Shown here one piece after another: positions 4,961-6,675 of a DNA stretch of 6,675 bases. This stretch comes from Rhodospirillaceae bacterium (lineage in GTDB: Bacteria > Pseudomonadota > Alphaproteobacteria > MPNO01 > UBA2964): assembly GCA_018660305.1 (NCBI GenBank), contig JABJKO010000221.1, forward strand, positions 1 through 6,675, in the 5' to 3' direction. The notes under the pieces are model-generated. The model searched no databases, was not told the DNA's origin, and was given only the letters and a program-made list of their open reading frames with translations. Position numbers and translations under genes: made by a program. The first letter of the stretch is position 1; the number at the start of each line of letters is the position of its first letter.

Positions 4961-6199
4961 CTAATACGGCGTCGCGTTCATAGTGCCGCGGCTGTCAACC
5001 AGAACCCGTTCGGAGGTAACCGGTTTGCCGTCGACGCGGTCGCGCAGCCAGTCATAGACCAGGCTTTCCCGGCTTTCGCCGAGCTCCCCCGATGACGCAG
5101 TGACCATACTGTGGTTGGCGTCCTGATAGACCACCAAGCGCTTGGGGGCGTCGATCAGGTCGAAAAGGTCATAGGTGTGCTGGATGGGCGACAGTTGATC
5201 GGCCTGACCGGCGACGATCATATAGGGGGCGGTGATATCCTTGGCGACCTTACGGAGGTCGAATTCCTGGCGGAACTCGTCGAAGGCGTCCTCGTCCTCA
5301 TAGCCCGCCATGAACATGAAGCGGACTTTAAAAGTTGGCGAGGCGGCGTTGAATATGGTGTCACAGCCCGGCTCCTGGCACACGCCGGTCCCGCAATAAC
5401 CCTTTATTTTGTCCCCCAGTCCGGCGGCCGCGACGGTTCCGTAATAGGTCCCGAAGCTGGATCCGCGAATGACGATACGGTCGGCATCGATCTCCGGCCG
5501 GTCGGCCAGCCATTGCACGGCCACTTCTGCCGCCGCGGCAAAATTGTCCGACGAGATGGTCACCCCCCGGTTGCGCGTTTCGCCCTGGCCGGGGCCGTCG
5601 AGGGCCAGTACCGCCATGCCGCGGGTGAGCGCGGAATCCCCATGCAGGGCCACCATGTTTTCCTTGCTGCCATCCATGCCGCCAATATGCAGGATGCAGG
5701 GGAACGGCGTATCACCGGCCGGCGCGGGCAGATGGAGGAATGCCGAGAGGGCGGTATCCTGAAAGGGGATATCGACCCGTTCCACCGGATGGGGGGCGTA
5801 CTGGATGAATTTGTCGTAGGTGTCGATCATCCGCCGTTCCCATTCAAGGTCTTCTTCGTTGATATCGAAGTAGGACCACTGCGCTGATGCGTACAGCAGA
5901 GAGGCGATAAAATAATTCTCGGCCGCGGAGACCAGACGGCCCTGGTCCTCGAATTGCCGGGCAATGTCTTCGCGGCGGCGGCCTTCCCGGCCAAATTCGG
6001 GCCCGATATCGTCGAACTTTTTCATCCGCGCGCCGGCCCGCCGGAAGGATGCCAGCCCCTGGGAGCCGCCGCGGCCCCCCTTGCTGCCCAAGCGGCCCTG
6101 GTCCCATTCCGGACCAACGGTCTTGATGACGGAATCCAAGAGCCAGCGCTGTTCGCGCCAGCGTTTCGTGCGGTTTTCCATGCGTAGAGTTTTTTCCAT
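4961..6199 (-). CDS. Alpha/beta hydrolase, 2,6-dihydroxypseudooxynicotine hydrolase-like
   Basis: The 412-residue serine-type hydrolase has an N-terminal helical region (about 1-135) and an alpha/beta hydrolase core (about 140-390). Visible elements are the oxyanion-hole segment HIGGMDGSKE (171-180), DGPGQGET (201-208), the nucleophile elbow GSSFG (246-250, Ser248), the acid D334 in AGQADQLSP, and the catalytic His363 in DANHSM. The long helical N-terminus, GGMDGSKE and GPGQGE are typical of the group holding the nicotine-pathway C-C hydrolase for 2,6-dihydroxypseudooxynicotine and related esterases (FrsA/Ayg1-like). Ester, C-C or amide cleavage are all possible. No signal peptide is seen, so it is cytoplasmic. 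GAGGG at 6208-6204 lies four bases before the ATG at 6199; a Met at residue 7 is an alternative start. The amidohydrolase gene ends 51 bases upstream in the same direction, so the two are probably one transcript. Confidence 0.85.
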   Translation of the reverse strand: MEKTLRMENRTKRWREQRWLLDSVIKTVGPEWDQGRLGSKGGRGGSQGLASFRRAGARMKKFDDIGPEFGREGRRREDIARQFEDQGRLVSAAENYFIASLLYASAQWSYFDINEEDLEWERRMIDTYDKFIQYAPHPVERVDIPFQDTALSAFLHLPAPAGDTPFPCILHIGGMDGSKENMVALHGDSALTRGMAVLALDGPGQGETRNRGVTISSDNFAAAAEVAVQWLADRPEIDADRIVIRGSSFGTYYGTVAAAGLGDKIKGYCGTGVCQEPGCDTIFNAASPTFKVRFMFMAGYEDEDAFDEFRQEFDLRKVAKDITAPYMIVAGQADQLSPIQHTYDLFDLIDAPKRLVVYQDANHSMVTASSGELGESRESLVYDWLRDRVDGKPVTSERVLVDSRGTMNATPY

Positions 6200-6250
6200 T
6201 TTTCCCTCTTTTTTCTATTACCTGCGTCGCCCGGTTAATCCTGGTTCAGT

Positions 6251-6675
6251 TCAGCCCTCAATGCCCAGCAGCCTTGCGGCGGTGCCGCCGAGGATGGCGA
6301 TGCGGTCGTCGTCACTTAAATCAGGCGTGTTCAGCACAAGATCGATCTCGGTGCTGGTCCAGCCGTAGGGATAGTCGGTTCCCACCATGATCTGGCCGGG
6401 TCCGGTCTCTGCAATCAGATGGCGCAGCGCCTCGGGGGTGAACACGATGGTGTCGAAAAACAGTTGCCCGTCCTTCAGGTAGGACGTCGGTGGTTTCTTG
6501 GGCAACGGACCCACCCGGTCGGGGAATGTCCGGCACACGGCGTCCGAGCGGTTGGCGTAGGATGGCAGGTAGCCGCCGCCATGCACGGCGCAGATCTTGA
6601 GTCCGGGATAGCGGTCCAGCGTGCCTTCGAAGATGAGATGGGACAGGGCGATGGTGGTCTCCAGCGGATTGCCGA
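6251..6675 (-). CDS. Amidohydrolase-2 / ACMSD-like metal-dependent enzyme (C-terminal part)
   Basis: The C-terminal 140 residues are visible, the frame being open through the right window edge and ending at the TGA at 6253-6251. The sequence opens with GNPLETTIALSHLIFEG and continues LDRYPGLKICAVHGGGYLPS. This block is characteristic of the PF04909 TIM-barrel family, which includes aminocarboxymuconate-semialdehyde decarboxylase, gamma-resorcylate and 5-carboxyvanillate decarboxylases and related hydrolases. The His of VHGGGYLP and the Asp of MVGTDYPYGW correspond to family metal-site and catalytic residues. The C-terminal helix pattern LSDDDRIAILGGTAARLLGI is also typical. The N-terminal part, with the first HxH-type metal motif, lies outside the window. 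The alpha/beta hydrolase gene follows 51 bases downstream. Decarboxylation or C-C/C-N hydrolysis of a ring-cleavage product is plausible; the substrate cannot be read. Confidence 0.9.
   Translation of the reverse strand, partial: GNPLETTIALSHLIFEGTLDRYPGLKICAVHGGGYLPSYANRSDAVCRTFPDRVGPLPKKPPTSYLKDGQLFFDTIVFTPEALRHLIAETGPGQIMVGTDYPYGWTSTEIDLVLNTPDLSDDDRIAILGGTAARLLGIEG

Noticed and set aside
5111..5887. Plus-strand open frame of 258 codons opposite the alpha/beta hydrolase
   Set aside because: The minus strand carries a complete catalytic triad and family motifs; the opposite frame is a GC-rich shadow with no domain or ribosome site.

Overview
The window looks like a junction in a GC-rich proteobacterial chromosome, most likely an alphaproteobacterium. 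This rests on overall codon use, on tRNA-fMet-like fragments that match the alphaproteobacterial form as I remember it, and on the gene families present. No marker gene proves the taxon.

Left edge (1-774): the first 95 bases, read on the minus strand, are the N-terminal 31 codons of an MbtH-family protein, a small partner of nonribosomal peptide synthetase adenylation domains. A 679-base stretch (96-774) follows with no convincing gene. It holds several short perfect dyads, a 16-base tRNA 3' end followed by a strong intrinsic terminator, a second intrinsic terminator, a tRNA-like remnant with an intact T arm, and a candidate promoter with an adjacent dyad. This mixture is typical of the scarred edge of one or more elements that integrated at a tRNA gene.

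Centre (775-3733): a two-gene, plus-strand unit. The first gene encodes an 826-residue NB-ARC (STAND) NTPase with seven almost perfect 40-residue TPR repeats. The second, 19 bases downstream with a strong ribosome binding site, encodes a 104-residue protein with one transmembrane helix and a glycine-rich tail. That tail shares a short AIGG-type motif with the N-terminus of the NTPase. A doubtful 43-codon reading frame follows. The NTPase has no catalytic effector domain of its own, so a sensor/switch protein working with a membrane effector is the natural hypothesis. This is the best candidate here for an undescribed NLR-like conflict (possibly antiphage) system.

Right part (3768-6675): apparently metabolic genes. 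A plus-strand M24 / creatinase-fold protein has lost four of the five canonical metal ligands. It converges on a minus-strand pair: an amidohydrolase-2 / ACMSD-like protein (C-terminal part, running off the window) and an alpha/beta hydrolase of the 2,6-dihydroxypseudooxynicotine-hydrolase type. The pair is probably co-transcribed, and the three together suggest catabolism of an amide or aromatic compound; the substrate cannot be read from the sequence.
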